Shown here: piece after piece, positions 38,750 to 39,985 of the stretch
Layout of the letters: each line of letters opens with the position of its first letter
Numbering within the stretch: the first letter of the stretch is position 1
Source: Terriglobales bacterium
GTDB taxonomy: Bacteria > Acidobacteriota > Terriglobia > Terriglobales > Acidobacteriaceae
NCBI GenBank assembly: GCA_035487355.1
Contig: DATHMF010000091.1
Location: 1 to 39,985 of the forward strand
Length of the DNA: 39,985 nt
Direction of reading: 5' to 3'
The notes under the pieces: generated by a model
Database searches by the model: none
The model's input: the letters and a program-made list of their open reading frames with translations, nothing else
Told to the model about the DNA's origin: nothing
Position numbers and translations under genes: made by a program

Positions 38750-39985
38750 AATTGTGACGCCTCCCGTGTTATCGCCTGCCACGCGCGCTCGACGTGGCGC
38801 TCTTCGGTCATGGTCTGACCTACGCACAGCCGCAGCACCAGCTTGCCATTCAGCTTTGTATGAGAAAGATAGAGTTCGCCGCTCTGGTTGAGCCGGTCCA
38901 TTAACCTCTGGTTGAGGTCGTCTTCGCCCTTCAGCCTGAAGCAAACCAGATTAAGCTGCGGGGGAGCGGCAATTTCAAAAGCGGAGTCGTTGCTCACCCA
39001 CTCCGCAAATTTCTGGGCGCACTTCACATGCCGCCGGATATGGAACTGCAATCCCTCTACTCCGTAATGCCGGATCACGAACCACAACTTCAGCGCCCGA
39101 AAGCGTCGCCCCAGAGGCACATGCCAATCGCGGTAGTCGGTGACCTCGCCGGAAGTAGAGGCCTGCGTACGCAGATATTCCGGCACCACCGAGAGGCTGT
39201 TGATCAGCGCCTTGCGGTCAGCAACGTAGAAGCAACTGCAGTCGAAGTTAGTGAACATCCACTTGTGGGCGTCAAAGACGTAGCTGTCAGCGAACTCTAT
39301 CCCTTTGTGCATGGAGCGGAACTCCGGACAAAGCGCTGCCGTCCCTGCCATGGCGGCATCGGCGTGCAGCCACAGGCCGTGCTTGCGGCAGATGGCGCCG
39401 ATCTCCGCCAGCGGATCGAAGGCCATGGTTGAAGTCGTTCCCACCGTGGCGCAGACGAAAAAGGGCAGCAGGCCATTGCGCTTGTCGGCTTCGATGGCTT
39501 TTTCCAGAAGCTCAGGACGCATGGCAAAGTTGGAATCTACTTCGATCAGTCGCAGATTCTGCGAACCGATGCCGGCAATCTTGATGTCTTTCTCGATCGA
39601 AGAGTGCGCCTGCGACGAGGTATAAGCCACCAGCGGCTGGCGGCATCCATGGGCGTTGCTCTCAAAATTTGTGGCGCGCTCCCGCGCCGCCAGGATCGCG
39701 CACAAAGATGAGCTCGAGGCCGAATCCTGAATCACCCCACCGCCGCTGCTGGAAGAAAGGTATTGCCGCGGCAGATCCAGCATCTCCACCAGCCAATCGA
39801 GGACGTGGGCTTCGAGTTCGGTGCAGGCAGGCCCGGTAACCCAAAGCATTCCCTGGATGCCAACCGCCGCCGAAAGCAACTCACCCAGTACCGAAGGCCC
39901 GCTGGAGTTTCCGGGAAAATAGGCGTAGAAGTTCGGCGACTGCCAGTGGGTGATGCCGGGAAGGATTTTCTGTTCTACGTCGCGC
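38740..39985 (-). CDS. PLP-dependent group II decarboxylase (aromatic amino acid decarboxylase-like), 5'-truncated
   Basis: At least 414 residues; the frame is open to the window edge, so the N-terminus is missing. The visible start matches the family (LPGITHWQSPNFYAYFPGNSSGPSVLGELLS). The PLP-binding Lys is in FDAHKW, and the cofactor Asp in LHADAAMAGTAALCPEFR. Group II enzymes decarboxylate aromatic L-amino acids, glutamate or related substrates; the sequence resembles the DOPA/tryptophan/tyrosine branch, but substrate cannot be fixed by eye. The last codons (Cys-His-stop) fall in the octamer array. Confidence 0.93.
   Translation of the reverse strand, partial: RDVEQKILPGITHWQSPNFYAYFPGNSSGPSVLGELLSAAVGIQGMLWVTGPACTELEAHVLDWLVEMLDLPRQYLSSSSGGGVIQDSASSSSLCAILAARERATNFESNAHGCRQPLVAYTSSQAHSSIEKDIKIAGIGSQNLRLIEVDSNFAMRPELLEKAIEADKRNGLLPFFVCATVGTTSTMAFDPLAEIGAICRKHGLWLHADAAMAGTAALCPEFRSMHKGIEFADSYVFDAHKWMFTNFDCSCFYVADRKALINSLSVVPEYLRTQASTSGEVTDYRDWHVPLGRRFRALKLWFVIRHYGVEGLQFHIRRHVKCAQKFAEWVSNDSAFEIAAPPQLNLVCFRLKGEDDLNQRLMDRLNQSGELYLSHTKLNGKLVLRLCVGQTMTEERHVERAWQAITREASQLCH

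Overview
The window looks like chromosome of an Acidobacteriota-type soil bacterium. This is an inference from overall protein flavour, a diderm cell plan (a KDO pathway for LPS) and moderate-to-high GC; no rRNA gene is present to confirm it. No prophage, IS transposase, CRISPR array or tRNA was found. The window opens inside katG and closes inside a PLP-dependent decarboxylase gene, so both end genes are partial.

Layout. (1) 0-4.8 kb: the 3' part of katG, then a small accessory module of a membrane protein, a quinone-oxidoreductase-like MDR enzyme and a divergent TetR regulator. The module is bracketed by two imperfect ~50-bp direct repeats and controlled by a conspicuous double operator. 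(2) 4.8-10.5 kb: a transpeptidase-only penicillin-binding protein, the TldE/PmbA and TldD pair interrupted by a four-helix-bundle gene in a structured repeat region, and a YfiT/DinB-like protein. (3) 11-15.3 kb: metK and ahcY (activated methyl cycle) and a RodZ-like protein, all on the minus strand. (4) 15.6-18.4 kb: a GAF-GGDEF cyclase with a clear promoter, a Tdi1/DUF1851 immunity-like protein and a secreted protein of unknown function. (5) 18.5-22.6 kb: two compact accessory operons. One is SPFH protein + NAD-kinase-like protein + NrtR Nudix regulator behind a promoter carrying two operator-like dyads. The other is BrnT/BrnA toxin-antitoxin translationally coupled to a HExxH protein. (6) 22.8-39 kb: pyrG, kdsA, a beta-propeller-like protein, a thioredoxin-like protein, kdsD, a small ORF, a cysteine-less racemase homologue, an S41 peptidase homologue, proS, a DUF4845-like protein, a class A PBP, a TPR protein and kdsC. 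Three KDO-synthesis genes (kdsA, kdsD, kdsC) thus lie within 14 kb, beside two peptidoglycan synthases and RodZ, so much of the window serves the cell envelope.

The most unusual structure is not a gene. At least thirteen intergenic sites carry short quasi-tandem arrays with a strict 7- or 8-bp period, and four carry a 9-bp period. Several different unit sequences occur, and some sites form snap-back inverted pairs. Ten of the thirteen 7/8-bp arrays end within 7 bases of a start or stop codon. One fills the whole 92-bp gap between two genes, one contains a start codon and at least two overlap stop codons. The next most interesting items are the NrtR-NAD kinase-like-SPFH operon and the BrnTA-metalloprotease operon.
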